Of a stretch of 44,178 bases of DNA, positions 19,201 through 29,000 are shown piece after piece (position 1 is the stretch's first letter; every line of letters begins with the position of its first letter). The notes beneath the pieces were generated by a model. That model saw only the letters and a program-made list of their open reading frames with translations, ran no database searches and was not told where the DNA came from. Source of the stretch: Candidatus Pacearchaeota archaeon (lineage in GTDB: Archaea; Nanobdellota; Nanobdellia; Pacearchaeales; GW2011-AR1); NCBI GenBank assembly GCA_023136775.1, contig JAGLQO010000007.1:1-44178 (forward strand), in the 5' to 3' direction. The position numbers and the translations under genes were made by a program.

Positions 19201-21882
19201 ATGGTGATAAATTTTGAATATGATGATGAGCAAGAATCAATAAAAGAACTTAAGAAGATAAAGAAGGGTTTTTTTGGTCGGAAGAAAAAAGATAAGGATT
19301 CTGATGAAGATAAGGGGGAAGTTGCTAAGAAGGTTCTTGGTGATGTAGAGGATACTGTTGGTTTTAAGATTAAGGGAAAAGAGCCTTTGCTTAATATGGA
19401 AAGTCTTCGAGATTATTTGAAAACTCTTGATGATGATAGCTTTGATAAAATTGTGAATAAGAAAGATAATGATGTTGCTTGGTGGGTTACGAATACTCTG
19501 GGGGATGAGGTTTTGGGTGAACATTTGGAAAAGATGAAAGATTCTAAACAAATGACGGATGAGATTTCAACTAGGATTAAAGAGTTGACTCCTTATTTGA
19601 AAGGTAAAAAAGAAAAAGATGAAGATGACGACAAGGATGATGAGGAAGATGAGAAAAAGTCGAAAAAAAAGAAATCTAAAAAGAAAAAAGACGACGATAA
19701 AGAAAAAGATAAAAAAGTGAAGAAAAAATCTAAAAAGAAAAAGAAGGATGACGACGAGGATAAAAAAAAAGATGACGATGATGACAAGGAGGATAAAAAA
19801 GTGAAAAAGAAAAAGAAGAAAACAAAAAAGAAAGAAGAAGAGAAGGAGGATGACGAGGAAGATGAAGAGGACGATGAAGACGAAGAAGACGAGGATAAGG
19901 AAGTGAAAAAAGAAAAGAAATCTGATGACGAAGAGGAAGAGGACGACGACGAGGATAAGGAGAAGGAAAAAAAATCTAAGGATGACGAAGATTCTGATGA
20001 GGATGAAGAAAAGCCTAAGAAGGCAAAGTCGGTTGCTGAGCTTTTGGCTGAAGAGGGGATTGTTGCGACGGAATCAGAAGCTAGGGGTGAGGAAGACGAT
20101 AAGGATAAGCCAAAATCAATTGATGATGTTTTAATGATTATTGAAAAGATTAATGGTAAGTTAGAGGTCATTGATCAATTTAGAAATAGTAGTGACCAAA
20201 GGGTTGGTGATTTAGGGGAAAGAATTGGTGAACTTAGGCAAATGCTTTTGGATAAAGAGCGAGATTTTAATGATGTCCAAAGTGGTTTTGAAAAAATGAA
20301 CGATACTATTGGGGATATTAATCCGATTGAGATAAATAAGCAATTGGAAAAGTCTAAGCAAGAACTTGAAAAAAGGGATGTTAAAATTGAGACGCTTGAA
20401 AATAAAATTTCGGCTATGTCTAAGGAACTTGTAGATTATAGGAAGCGTATGAATAAGATTAAAGATTTTGATGCTTTGGTTGAAATGTTAAATAAGTTGA
20501 AGGAGCAGGTGGTGGAAATTCAAGATACTAGTAAATATTCAAAGCGACTTTCTGCGAAGATTGAACATGTTTTCTCAGAGATGAATGATAAGGTTATGCT
20601 TTTCAAGGGGCAGTTGGCGAAGATTGATCAAACTGATGAATCTACTCAGGATCTTTTGATTTCGGTCGATAAGTTAAATGCACTTCAAGATAAATATGCG
20701 TCGAAGGATGATTTGGATAAGTTTAGGAAAAATATGCAAAAGCAAAAGTTTGGAATTACTAAGGAAGGTTTTGTTAAAGTTGTTCACGCATTGGAAAAAG
20801 AAATGTCTAAGATGAAAGATTCTATGAGCAAGATTGAATATAAATCAAGAAACGTAACAGACTTAATTGATGAGAGAGTCTTGTCTAAAAAATATATCGA
20901 AAAGATAGGTTTGGATTACAAGAAAAAGAAAATTAGTGAAGATACATATCTCGAAGCTGTTGGTAAGGCGAAAAGAAGAAATGATGAAATCGAGAAGGCT
21001 TTGAAGAGGATAAATACTGAAAAATTATATTTGGAATTAAATAAGATATCGAAGGTTGTTAATGATCATGCGGTTTTGATGAAGACGGCAGTAACTGAAG
21101 AGCAGTTTAAAAAATTAAAGAGAGATGTTTCTGTACTTGGCAGTAATGTTGATAGGGAAGGGGTTGATAGGTCTCTTGCTATTTTGGAGGATGCTAAAAC
21201 AAATATTTTTAATAGGTTGGCGACGGCAGAAAAAGATATAGCTGACTCTGATTTAAAGGTTAAAGAGATTACGCAAATAATTACGGGACTTAGTTCATTG
21301 AAGAAAGATTATAATGATTTCGAAAAGTTGGTTGCGGGAAATATTAGTGATATTGATACGGTAAAGGGAATACTTGGTTCAATTGAAAATAAGATGGAGG
21401 GTGACTTTAGACAGAGGTTGATTAGGGCGGAGGCTTCAGTTGAATCTCAACAGCATGAAGTTACTCAGAGATTAAAGCTTGTGAAAGATGAAGTTAACTT
21501 GGAAGTTAGGGATAAGCTGAAGATGGTTAATTTATTTAGCGAAGAGATTCGAGCACTTAAGGACGGTAAGAGTATGATGTTTGATAAGTTAAATTCTAAT
21601 GAATCAACTTTGGAGGCTTTGAATTTAGCACTTTCTGGACTCCGAGGAGAGCTTAGAATACTTGCCCCTAAATTAAGCTCGATTGAAAATAATATTAATG
21701 GAAGTATGTTGCCCGATATGGTTTCTGTGAAATCTAAAGTTTCAGACTTTGAATTATTACAATCAGATCTTGGTTCGTTGAAATTAAGAGTTGGTGAAAT
21801 TTTCTCACTTGATTCTGCTCAGAGATTTGAAGAACTTGCGAGCCAATTAAAAGACATTAAGAGGGAGCTTTATGGCGGCTGA
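19201..21882 (+). CDS. Archaellum FlaC/D/E-like coiled-coil scaffold with a polyampholyte tract
   Basis: This 893-residue protein has no signal peptide or membrane helix, so it is probably cytoplasmic. Residues 1-130 form a mixed charged and globular region with a WWVTNTLGDEVLG segment. Residues about 135-275 are almost entirely Lys, Asp, Glu and Ser and surely disordered. Residues about 315-400 contain GERIGELRQMLLDKE, then NPIEINKQLEK and RDVKIETLENKI, which resemble from memory the conserved block of archaellum FlaC/D/E proteins; a profile search is needed. The rest is predicted coiled coil. FlaC/D/E proteins form the cytoplasmic ring under the archaellum motor, but no FlaI, FlaJ or FlaH gene is visible here. 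The next gene overlaps it by 11 bases. The start ATG follows the hairpin island and has only a weak ribosome site. Confidence 0.85.
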   Translation: MVINFEYDDEQESIKELKKIKKGFFGRKKKDKDSDEDKGEVAKKVLGDVEDTVGFKIKGKEPLLNMESLRDYLKTLDDDSFDKIVNKKDNDVAWWVTNTLGDEVLGEHLEKMKDSKQMTDEISTRIKELTPYLKGKKEKDEDDDKDDEEDEKKSKKKKSKKKKDDDKEKDKKVKKKSKKKKKDDDEDKKKDDDDDKEDKKVKKKKKKTKKKEEEKEDDEEDEEDDEDEEDEDKEVKKEKKSDDEEEEDDDEDKEKEKKSKDDEDSDEDEEKPKKAKSVAELLAEEGIVATESEARGEEDDKDKPKSIDDVLMIIEKINGKLEVIDQFRNSSDQRVGDLGERIGELRQMLLDKERDFNDVQSGFEKMNDTIGDINPIEINKQLEKSKQELEKRDVKIETLENKISAMSKELVDYRKRMNKIKDFDALVEMLNKLKEQVVEIQDTSKYSKRLSAKIEHVFSEMNDKVMLFKGQLAKIDQTDESTQDLLISVDKLNALQDKYASKDDLDKFRKNMQKQKFGITKEGFVKVVHALEKEMSKMKDSMSKIEYKSRNVTDLIDERVLSKKYIEKIGLDYKKKKISEDTYLEAVGKAKRRNDEIEKALKRINTEKLYLELNKISKVVNDHAVLMKTAVTEEQFKKLKRDVSVLGSNVDREGVDRSLAILEDAKTNIFNRLATAEKDIADSDLKVKEITQIITGLSSLKKDYNDFEKLVAGNISDIDTVKGILGSIENKMEGDFRQRLIRAEASVESQQHEVTQRLKLVKDEVNLEVRDKLKMVNLFSEEIRALKDGKSMMFDKLNSNESTLEALNLALSGLRGELRILAPKLSSIENNINGSMLPDMVSVKSKVSDFELLQSDLGSLKLRVGEIFSLDSAQRFEELASQLKDIKRELYGG

Positions 21883-24337
21883 TAATGAAATTAAAATGCC
21901 GCTCTTGAATAGATTAAGCGATATCGAAAATACTTTGAGTCTTATGAAGCAACAAGTTGATCATCCCAAAGCTGAAGATAAAATAAGATTCTTTGAGAGA
22001 AAGTTGCAATCAATTGACGAGCTTAGAGAAGTAATAGCTAGTTTTCAAAAAGCTGATGAGCTTAGTCGTCAAAATTTTGTAGAAAAATTAAAGGCTGTCA
22101 AGGATCAAATGGAGGGTATACATAAAAATAAGGAGGCTATTTTTGAAAATAAAAAAGATCTTAATTCTGAAATTATTAAACTTTCAAAAAATGCAGGTAT
22201 GGTTGAACGAAGGCTAGAAGATATTGATAAATTAAAAAAACGAGTTGAGGAAAGTGAACAAGATATTTCGTTGGATTTTTCAAAAATTTCTAGAAAGATT
22301 AATGATATCGAGGACACCGTTTTGAAAGATTCAAAATCTGTTTTTGAAAGCAGGAAAAGGCTGGATGAACATTTTGCTAAAACTTTTAATCGGTTGGCAG
22401 AAGTTGAAGAGGAGCTTACTGTTCTTCGAGTTATAGAAAAGAAAATTGCAAATAATAAAATAGGAATTGAAAATAGAGTTACTGTTGTTAATAACGATTT
22501 AATTAAAACAATTCTTGAAAATAAAAAAATAACGGATAAATTTGCTAAGGATTCTATTAAGAAGATGGGAAGTGTGGATTCTCAATTAAAAGAAATTCCT
22601 TTACTAAAAACAAGAATTACTGAGAATGAGAAAGAATATAAACTGAATAGAAAAAGTGTTGCAGATAATATTTTTGCGATAGAAAAGAGGCGAGAATTTT
22701 TGGAAAATAATATTAATGTAAAAAATGAATCTGTAAGTATTGAGTTTGGTAGGGTGAATTCTCAATTGGAGACAATTTTTGGTAAAATGTCAAAGACGGA
22801 TTTAGAACTTGCTAAGATTGTTATTCTTGAGAAGAATCTAAGAGACAATAAGACTGGAATGGAAAAGGATATGATTCGAGTTCGAGACGAATTTCGTAAA
22901 AATGCCGATAAGAAGCATGAGATTTTTTCTGATAAATTAAGGGCGGTTAATGAAGAGTTGTTGAAAATCGGTGGAGTTAGAAAATCGGTTGCGATGAGTG
23001 AGAAAAATATTAATATTCAAAATAATTCGGTTTTGGAAAAAATTCGACAAGTTGATAAAAGATCTCATGAAGTCCGTAAAGCTCTCATCAGGGAAAGGAT
23101 TGATGTTGATTTGGAATTTGAAAGGGTTGGGAAGGGTGTTAATGAAATTAATAGAGAGTTAAAAATTTTTAGAGATTTGGGATTTGCTGTAAATAAAATT
23201 GAGCAAAGAAAAGAACTTGATAAAATAAAAAAGACTGTTGTCGAGGATAAATCTTATTTTGTAAAAAGTATTGCGAATATAAATAAAGATTCAAGGTCAA
23301 TGAGCGAGAATTTGATGAAGTTAAATCAATTTAGAGATATAGTTCTTGAGGATAATAAGGTCGAAGAAAAACGTGTTCTTGATCTTGGTAAACATTTTGA
23401 TATTCTAGACAAAAGAATAGAAAAAATTAATTTGCTTGAAGATATTATTTCGAAAAATAAATTATTTTCTTCTGAGCAAATTAAAATTGCTGCTGATGAA
23501 GTTTTGCAGTTTGAAAAGGAGGCTAGAGGAAATTTAGAATCAGAACTTGCGGGAGTGAATTCAGGGGTAGATGAACTTCGTGAAGTTATTTTAAAGAATA
23601 AACTTATGGGTCAAAATGATATTAAGGCTGCTATTAAGGAGATGGAGCAATTTAGTCTTGGTGACAGGAAGGGAATTGAGATAGAAATTAATAAATTTGC
23701 TTTGAAGATTAATGAGCTTCAAACTCTTATATCTGATAATAAAAAAATTATTTTGAATGATTTTAAAATGTCTAGCAAGGAGATGAGGCAATCTAGTTTT
23801 AATGATAGAAAGAATATGGAGATTGATATTTCTAATTTTTCTAAGAAGATTAATAATTTTTCTAAGAGTTTAGAGGGGTTGGATAAGATAAAACAATCTA
23901 TTAAGGACGGTAAGCGTGAAGGAAATTTGGCTATAAAAACTGTTTCTGATAAGTTAAATATGGTTGAAGGTAAATTAAATCATGTTCAAAAATATAATTC
24001 ATCGAGTAGCGGGAAGCAGAAACTCTACGAGGAGAGTGTATTAAAAGAAATTCTGGATGGGCTTAAGGATAATGACAAGAGAATAAAGGTGGTTGAGAAA
24101 GAGTCAAATGCGGCTAATGATAAAGTTTATGTTAGGCTTGATGAAATTATAGAGCTTGTTATGTTTTGGGAAAAGAGGTTGAATAAATTGGAGACTTATG
24201 TGAATGAAATGGATTATAAGCGTCGGAAGTCTTTGGATGATATAACTAGTTCTGTTCGTAAGAATTCCGCGAATGTTGAAATTGCTAAGGTAAAAAAAGA
24301 AATATTGTCTCAATTAAAGAAAACACACAAGAAGTAA
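21872..24337 (+). CDS. Long cytoplasmic coiled-coil protein
   Basis: This 821-residue protein is helical almost throughout, with heptad-like spacing of Leu, Ile and Val among Lys, Glu, Asp and Asn. It has no signal peptide, membrane helix or catalytic motif. Sections repeat loosely, as in VDSQLKEIPLLKTRITENEKE and similar blocks about 100 residues apart. The start lies inside the end of the preceding gene (11-base overlap) after GGGAG, which points to translational coupling and a physical partnership between the two coiled-coil proteins. The stop codon sits inside the stem of a hairpin. It resembles filament-forming or scaffold proteins, but no family was recognised. Confidence 0.88.
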   Translation: MAADNEIKMPLLNRLSDIENTLSLMKQQVDHPKAEDKIRFFERKLQSIDELREVIASFQKADELSRQNFVEKLKAVKDQMEGIHKNKEAIFENKKDLNSEIIKLSKNAGMVERRLEDIDKLKKRVEESEQDISLDFSKISRKINDIEDTVLKDSKSVFESRKRLDEHFAKTFNRLAEVEEELTVLRVIEKKIANNKIGIENRVTVVNNDLIKTILENKKITDKFAKDSIKKMGSVDSQLKEIPLLKTRITENEKEYKLNRKSVADNIFAIEKRREFLENNINVKNESVSIEFGRVNSQLETIFGKMSKTDLELAKIVILEKNLRDNKTGMEKDMIRVRDEFRKNADKKHEIFSDKLRAVNEELLKIGGVRKSVAMSEKNINIQNNSVLEKIRQVDKRSHEVRKALIRERIDVDLEFERVGKGVNEINRELKIFRDLGFAVNKIEQRKELDKIKKTVVEDKSYFVKSIANINKDSRSMSENLMKLNQFRDIVLEDNKVEEKRVLDLGKHFDILDKRIEKINLLEDIISKNKLFSSEQIKIAADEVLQFEKEARGNLESELAGVNSGVDELREVILKNKLMGQNDIKAAIKEMEQFSLGDRKGIEIEINKFALKINELQTLISDNKKIILNDFKMSSKEMRQSSFNDRKNMEIDISNFSKKINNFSKSLEGLDKIKQSIKDGKREGNLAIKTVSDKLNMVEGKLNHVQKYNSSSSGKQKLYEESVLKEILDGLKDNDKRIKVVEKESNAANDKVYVRLDEIIELVMFWEKRLNKLETYVNEMDYKRRKSLDDITSSVRKNSANVEIAKVKKEILSQLKKTHKK

Positions 24338-24353
24338 ATCCTTTGGGATTTAC
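24334..24353 (+). other. Stop-codon hairpin (8-bp stem, TTTG loop)
   Basis: GTAAATCC-TTTG-GGATTTAC is a perfect stem that includes the TAA stop at 24335-24337. ACGGACGGGGGCG follows. It belongs to the same family as the hairpins at 19091 and 36412. Confidence 0.65.
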
Positions 24354-24363
24354 GGACGGGGGC

Positions 24364-24427
24364 GCTCTTTTTTAAGAGCTAACGGGGCGGAGGACGGGGG
24401 TTAGAATGTTGCGCGGTTTTTCCGCGC
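24364..24427 (+). other. G-rich island with two further hairpins
   Basis: GCTCTT (24364-24369) pairs with AAGAGC (24374-24379) around a TTTT loop. GCGCGG (24411-24416) pairs with CCGCGC (24422-24427) around TTTTT. Between them lies the G-rich run AACGGGGCGGAGGACGGGGG. Either hairpin could act in termination or RNA stability; no coding frame was seen. Confidence 0.5.
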
Positions 24428-24507
24428 TTGAGAAATAGGTAAAAGAATAAGATGAAAAATAAAATAAAATAATGGCTCTCAAAGAGTACTATATGTTAAA
24501 ATAAATA

Positions 24508-25203
24508 ATGGCAAAAAAAATAATAGCGATATCTTCAATTAAAGGTGGAGTTGGAAAGACTACGGTTGCGGCTAATCTTGGCAGTGCTATTGTTCGACTT
24601 TATGGGAAGAAAGTTTTGATTGTTGATGCAAATTTTTCTGCTCCGAATCTTGGTATACATTTTGGATATATGAATGTTCCAATAACTGTTCAGGATGTTT
24701 TAGATGGGAAGGCTAAATATCAATCGGCGATTTATGAACATAGCGAGGGTATACATGTAATGCCGGGTTTGCTTCGTGGAAAATTTTTGAAAAAATGGAC
24801 TTTTTCAAAGTTAATTAATAAACTAAAAAAACATTATGATATTATATTAATTGATACTTCTCCTATTTTGGAAGAATTGTCGCAAGTGATAGCCGTTGCT
24901 GATGAATTAATATTTATTGCTACACCTGATTATCCTTCTCTTAATACGGTTTTGCAATTATCTAATTATGTTAAAAGAAAAATTACAGTAAAGGGTGTAA
25001 TTTTGAATATGGTTAAAAATAGAAGTTTTGAACTAAAGGAAAAAGATGTTAATTTAGTTAGTGAACTTGATTTGCTTGGGGCTATCCCGTATAATATTGG
25101 GGTTCAAAAGTCAGTTGCGAATTTTTCTCCATATTGTTTGAAGTCAACTTATAGCAATGTTTTTCGAGCGTATAAGCGAATATTGCCAAAAATTTTGGAT
25201 TAA
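24508..25203 (+). CDS. MinD/ParA-like positioning ATPase
   Basis: This 231-residue P-loop ATPase has the deviant Walker A KGGVGKTT (residues 12-19), the VLIVDAN strand (36-42) and Walker B DIILIDTSP (about 110-118), followed by VADELIFIATPDYPSL. These are signatures of the SIMIBI MinD/ParA family. The length is typical of short archaeal MinD proteins. Such ATPases place surface or intracellular structures, and in haloarchaea a MinD paralogue positions archaella and chemoreceptor arrays. Lying 170 bases after two coiled-coil genes, it probably positions or regulates the assembly they scaffold; that is inference. A C-terminal helix RAYKRILPKIL could be membrane-associating but is not a clear MinD targeting sequence. 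No obvious ribosome site is present. Confidence 0.9.
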   Translation: MAKKIIAISSIKGGVGKTTVAANLGSAIVRLYGKKVLIVDANFSAPNLGIHFGYMNVPITVQDVLDGKAKYQSAIYEHSEGIHVMPGLLRGKFLKKWTFSKLINKLKKHYDIILIDTSPILEELSQVIAVADELIFIATPDYPSLNTVLQLSNYVKRKITVKGVILNMVKNRSFELKEKDVNLVSELDLLGAIPYNIGVQKSVANFSPYCLKSTYSNVFRAYKRILPKILD

Positions 25204-25304
25204 TTTTGATTTTAAGCAGGCAGATTCGCAGATAAAAAATTTAGTGGCGTACAAAAGTACGCGAAAAATTTTTTATCAAGAAACTGTCGCTTAAAATCAA
25301 AATT
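25202..25304. terminator. Nested perfect palindrome between converging genes
   Basis: Three stems nest. A 16-bp arm at 25202-25217 pairs perfectly with 25289-25304, a 12-bp arm at 25231-25242 with 25266-25277, and GCGTAC (25247-25252) with GTACGC (25257-25262) around AAAA. It begins inside the stop codon of the MinD-like gene and ends 18 bases before the stop of the converging gene, so a two-way terminator or transcript-end structure is likely. A small mobile repeat is the alternative. Confidence 0.6.
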
Positions 25305-25321
25305 GTTGTTAGTATAATGGT

Positions 25322-25924
25322 TTAGTTGAAATGCCATCTGTTATGGCCATTTTCTAGATACCTTGTTGCTTCATTTTTTCTTTCTAGTTTTTCCCATATT
25401 TTAGTTTGGTTTTTGCTGCAGTGTAGAGTGTCCGAGTGTAGCGATAATCCATGTATCATATGTGAAAGTGCATTGAATGCATAAACTCTATTTTCTCCAA
25501 AACCTTGATTTTGAAAATTCCTTTCTGTTGATGTCCATCCTATGAATGGTTTGTCTTTGAAATATAATTTAGGGGATATTGGATTAAATCTAATTTCCCC
25601 ATGTCCTATTGTTTCGTTTCCATTTCTTTCAAATAGATAAGTTAAATGTTCAGCCTCGTCATTGTGGTACATTTTCATTTGAGTTGCCACAAATGATTCT
25701 GTGTTTTCTATATTTATTCTAAAGAGTTTTAAAAAATTATTTTTTTTGTAATCTTCGGAGGATACAAATAGCTTACTTTTATTTTCAAAATATTGTAGAG
25801 CTTTTTTGTCTACTTGCTCTAATTTTATTCTTGTAAGTCTTCCTTTGGGATAAAACTGATTAAAAGTTTCTTTAGAATATTCTTTGCTTTGGTAATGACT
25901 AATTATTTCTTGTAATGTTTCCAT
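25322..25924 (-). CDS. Probable GNAT-type N-acetyltransferase
   Basis: This 200-residue soluble protein stands alone on the minus strand. The middle holds a strand-rich region (LTYLFERN, GHGEIRFNP) followed by FIGWTSTERNFQNQGFGENRVYAFNAL, which resembles GNAT motif A, where Q/R-x-x-G-x-G/A binds the acetyl-CoA pyrophosphate (here QNQGFG). The N-terminal 80 residues are not recognised. The substrate cannot be told. A TATA-like TTTTTTATATTA lies about 30 bases before the ATG, and no Shine-Dalgarno is present. It separates two surface-protein transcription units and looks unrelated to them. The family call is tentative. Confidence 0.7.
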   Translation of the reverse strand: METLQEIISHYQSKEYSKETFNQFYPKGRLTRIKLEQVDKKALQYFENKSKLFVSSEDYKKNNFLKLFRINIENTESFVATQMKMYHNDEAEHLTYLFERNGNETIGHGEIRFNPISPKLYFKDKPFIGWTSTERNFQNQGFGENRVYAFNALSHMIHGLSLHSDTLHCSKNQTKIWEKLERKNEATRYLENGHNRWHFN

Positions 25925-25983
25925 TGTTTTTTACATTGTTTTTAATATAAAAAATTTGTTGTGACGAAGTTTTTTGTTTGGGC

Positions 25984-26010
25984 AATATATTCGTATAGTC
26001 TTATATTAAT
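25984..26010 (+). promoter_or_regulatory. Promoter 2 of the shared 47-base-spaced set
   Basis: AATATATTCG begins at 25984, exactly 47 bases before the ATG at 26031, with TATA-like TTATATTA at 26001-26008. It is nearly identical over about 25 bases to the promoter at 18045, although the genes differ. No ribosome site precedes the ATG. Confidence 0.72.
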
Positions 26011-26030
26011 TACAATTACGTCTTTTCTCC

Positions 26031-29000
26031 ATGAATACTATGTTTAAGAGATTTGTTTTAGTCGTGACTTTTATTTTGTTTTTTAGCTTTAGTTTGGTTT
26101 CTGCTAGTGATTGGTGGGATTCTTCTTGGCATTATAGGGTCGAATTAAATGTAAGTGCTTCGGGGTTAGAAAGGACAGACTGGCCAGTTGAATTTCCGAT
26201 TAATTTTACTAGCGAATTTTTGAGTCTTGAAGATAGTGATGGATTAGATAGTGACTCTATACGAGTAATAGAATATGATTCTTCTGGAAATGTGCTGTAT
26301 GAATTAAATTCAGCATTTGAACCATTTAGTGATTTTGATTCTGTAACGAATGCAAGGGGAAATGTTGTATTTGTTTTAAATGGGACAACTTTATCTAGTG
26401 AGACTAGATATTTTTATATTTATTTTGACAATGTAAATAGTTCAAAATCTGCTCCGTCATATTCTAGTTCTTTGAATTATGATTGGGATGGAGATGAATT
26501 TACTTTTGGTAATTCTGTATTAAATTTAACAGTTGATAGTTATAGAATTGATGGGACATCTGGTCTTTATTTCGCTAGAAGAATTGATTCTGGTAAGACG
26601 ATATTTAATACTCCCGATACAGAGAGGACAACTGAATATATGCAATATAATAATGGTGCTACTCTTTATGGTTTTGATTTTGATGGAAATGCTACTTTGA
26701 CTTTTGACAGCGAAGTTAAAATGGTTATATCTCAAGCAGGTAGTGAGGTTTTGTGGGGAACAAAAACATTGACTAATTTTGGGAATATGGAAAAGAAGTA
26801 TACTATTTATGCTGGGACTCCATGGATTAAAGTTGAGCAAATTTATGAGAATATTAATACGACAAGTGTTACTCGTTCATCGAGTGGAATTAATGCTTTA
26901 GCGATAGATGCCCAGAGAGCTTTCGGACTTGAAAATTTAATTGGTCCAAGTATTGATCCATATTCTTGGAAGTCGGCAACGAAAACTTCTACGGCTCTCG
27001 GAGTTGGTATAATAAATATCGAGGAAAGTGGAACGACGAATTATTTTGCTCAAGGTAGTATTCCTGCGGGGAAAATTGGTATACAATTAGGTTCTGCAGA
27101 TATTGACGCTGGTTCTAAGATTTCTCAAGAAGCAGTTATTTATTTTAATGATGAGGATAATCATACTAAGGTACAAGATTTGCAATATCAATTTGTGACG
27201 CCAGTAAATTTTACAAAATCTCAAAGTGAGAGATTTGATGTAGATGTTAATTTAACTTTAGATTATTCGATATATAATTTAAATGGGATTATTATGTTTA
27301 ATGCAGATGTATTTTTGGATAATAAGGGGATTGTTAAAAATACTAATGTAACACTTGATATGGGAACTGTGAGTGTTCTTGATGATCAAACGATCAAACT
27401 TTTTGATGATGGGCTTCATGCAGATTCCGAGGCTAATGATTCTATTTTTGGGAATAGTTTTATAATTGGTTCGTCAGAAAATACGGGACAATGGAATAGT
27501 ACCGTAGAGTTATTCGATGAATTTGGTCTGGTTGTTTATACTTCTTCAAAGAATTTTGATGTGACGAATGAGTATAGTGCAAATTTAATAATTCATAATC
27601 CGTCTGGACTTATTTTTAGAACAATAAATGCAACTTTTAGTTTGTTTAATTATAGAAATGATACTCCGATTGGAAATGCTGATGTAACTTGTGCTTATAA
27701 TGGAACAGATGTTTTAGGGATAACTGATTTATTTAATGGAAATTATTCTATTTCATTTATATCAAGAGGTATTATTGGGGCTTATGAGCTTGTTTGTAAT
27801 GGGAGTAAAGATAATAATACAGATATTGCGTCGGATTTATTTTTGGAGGAGGTCAATAAAACTGTTTTGGATTTTACTTTAACAACTTATTTTAAATCGA
27901 TACCTGATATAAGTCAAACTAATGGGGATAATTTTAGTGTTGGGGCTTTTGTTAATAATTCGGGAGCTGGTGGAGCTTATGTCGTTAATGTTTCTATTGT
28001 CCCCCCGACGTCGGATTTTAATTTCAACTCTAGTTTTGAAGAATGTGGCGATGTTTTAAAGGGGAAAAATTGTTCGAATAATTTTGTTGTATATACTTTA
28101 GAGAAAACTACTCCAGGAAATTATAATATTACATTTACTTCTACTTGGAAAAATTTGGATGGAACATTTGATGCGGTTTCTAAAAATTTAACGATTAGTG
28201 TTGGGGTAAATCCTATTTTGGATTTATCGGAATTAGAGGTTAATGGAACTATTGAACAAGGACAAAATACAAGTCTTGGAAATTTTACTTTGAATTCTGA
28301 GGGTAATTTCGAGATTTCGAATTTAACATTTGATTGTGTTAGCGGTGCTGCTTGTTCTTTATTTAATTATACATTTATTCCAAATACAGTAATCTCACTT
28401 CCAGAGTCTAATTCTTCAACGGTGGAAATTTTTGTGGATGTTTCGAGTGGTTTTGATTTTGGTAATTATAGTGGTATACTAGAAATTTATTCTGATAATT
28501 TTCCTACTCAAAATTTAACTATCAATGTAGAAGTTCCAATGAATGATTCTTGGACGTTTACTCCTCATAACTGTTCTTCAACTGTTTTAATTGAAGATGC
28601 GGGAGCTATTTGTCAAGTGTTAGTAAACAATACTGGAAACTTGGAACTAGATTTTACTATAACTCCAACGGCTTATAATTATGTTGTTTTGAATAAAACG
28701 TCGTTTGTAATTTCCAAACAAAATTCTACGACATTTTATGTTAATTATAATACAACGGGAGCTACTCAAGAACAGTTTGATTCTTCTTATTTTATAAATT
28801 CAAGTTCTTTACGAGGTAATGTTAGTAATAATTTTGATGTTTTCTTGGATGTTGTGTTTGGTCCAACTGTAGTAATTTCTATTCCGAATGAATCTAGTCA
28901 GTTGGGTCAGTTTAGTATTAGGGCCGTTTTGGATGACAGAAGTGGAGCTACTATTAATTGGGTTAAGGCGAATGTCACGTTGCCAGATTTAACTATTGAT

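Noticed and set aside
19593-20171. Minus-strand frame encoding a Ser/Phe-rich 192-residue protein
   Set aside because: It is the antisense of the Lys/Asp/Glu tract; its composition simply mirrors the AAA/GAT/GAC/GAA codons of the real gene.
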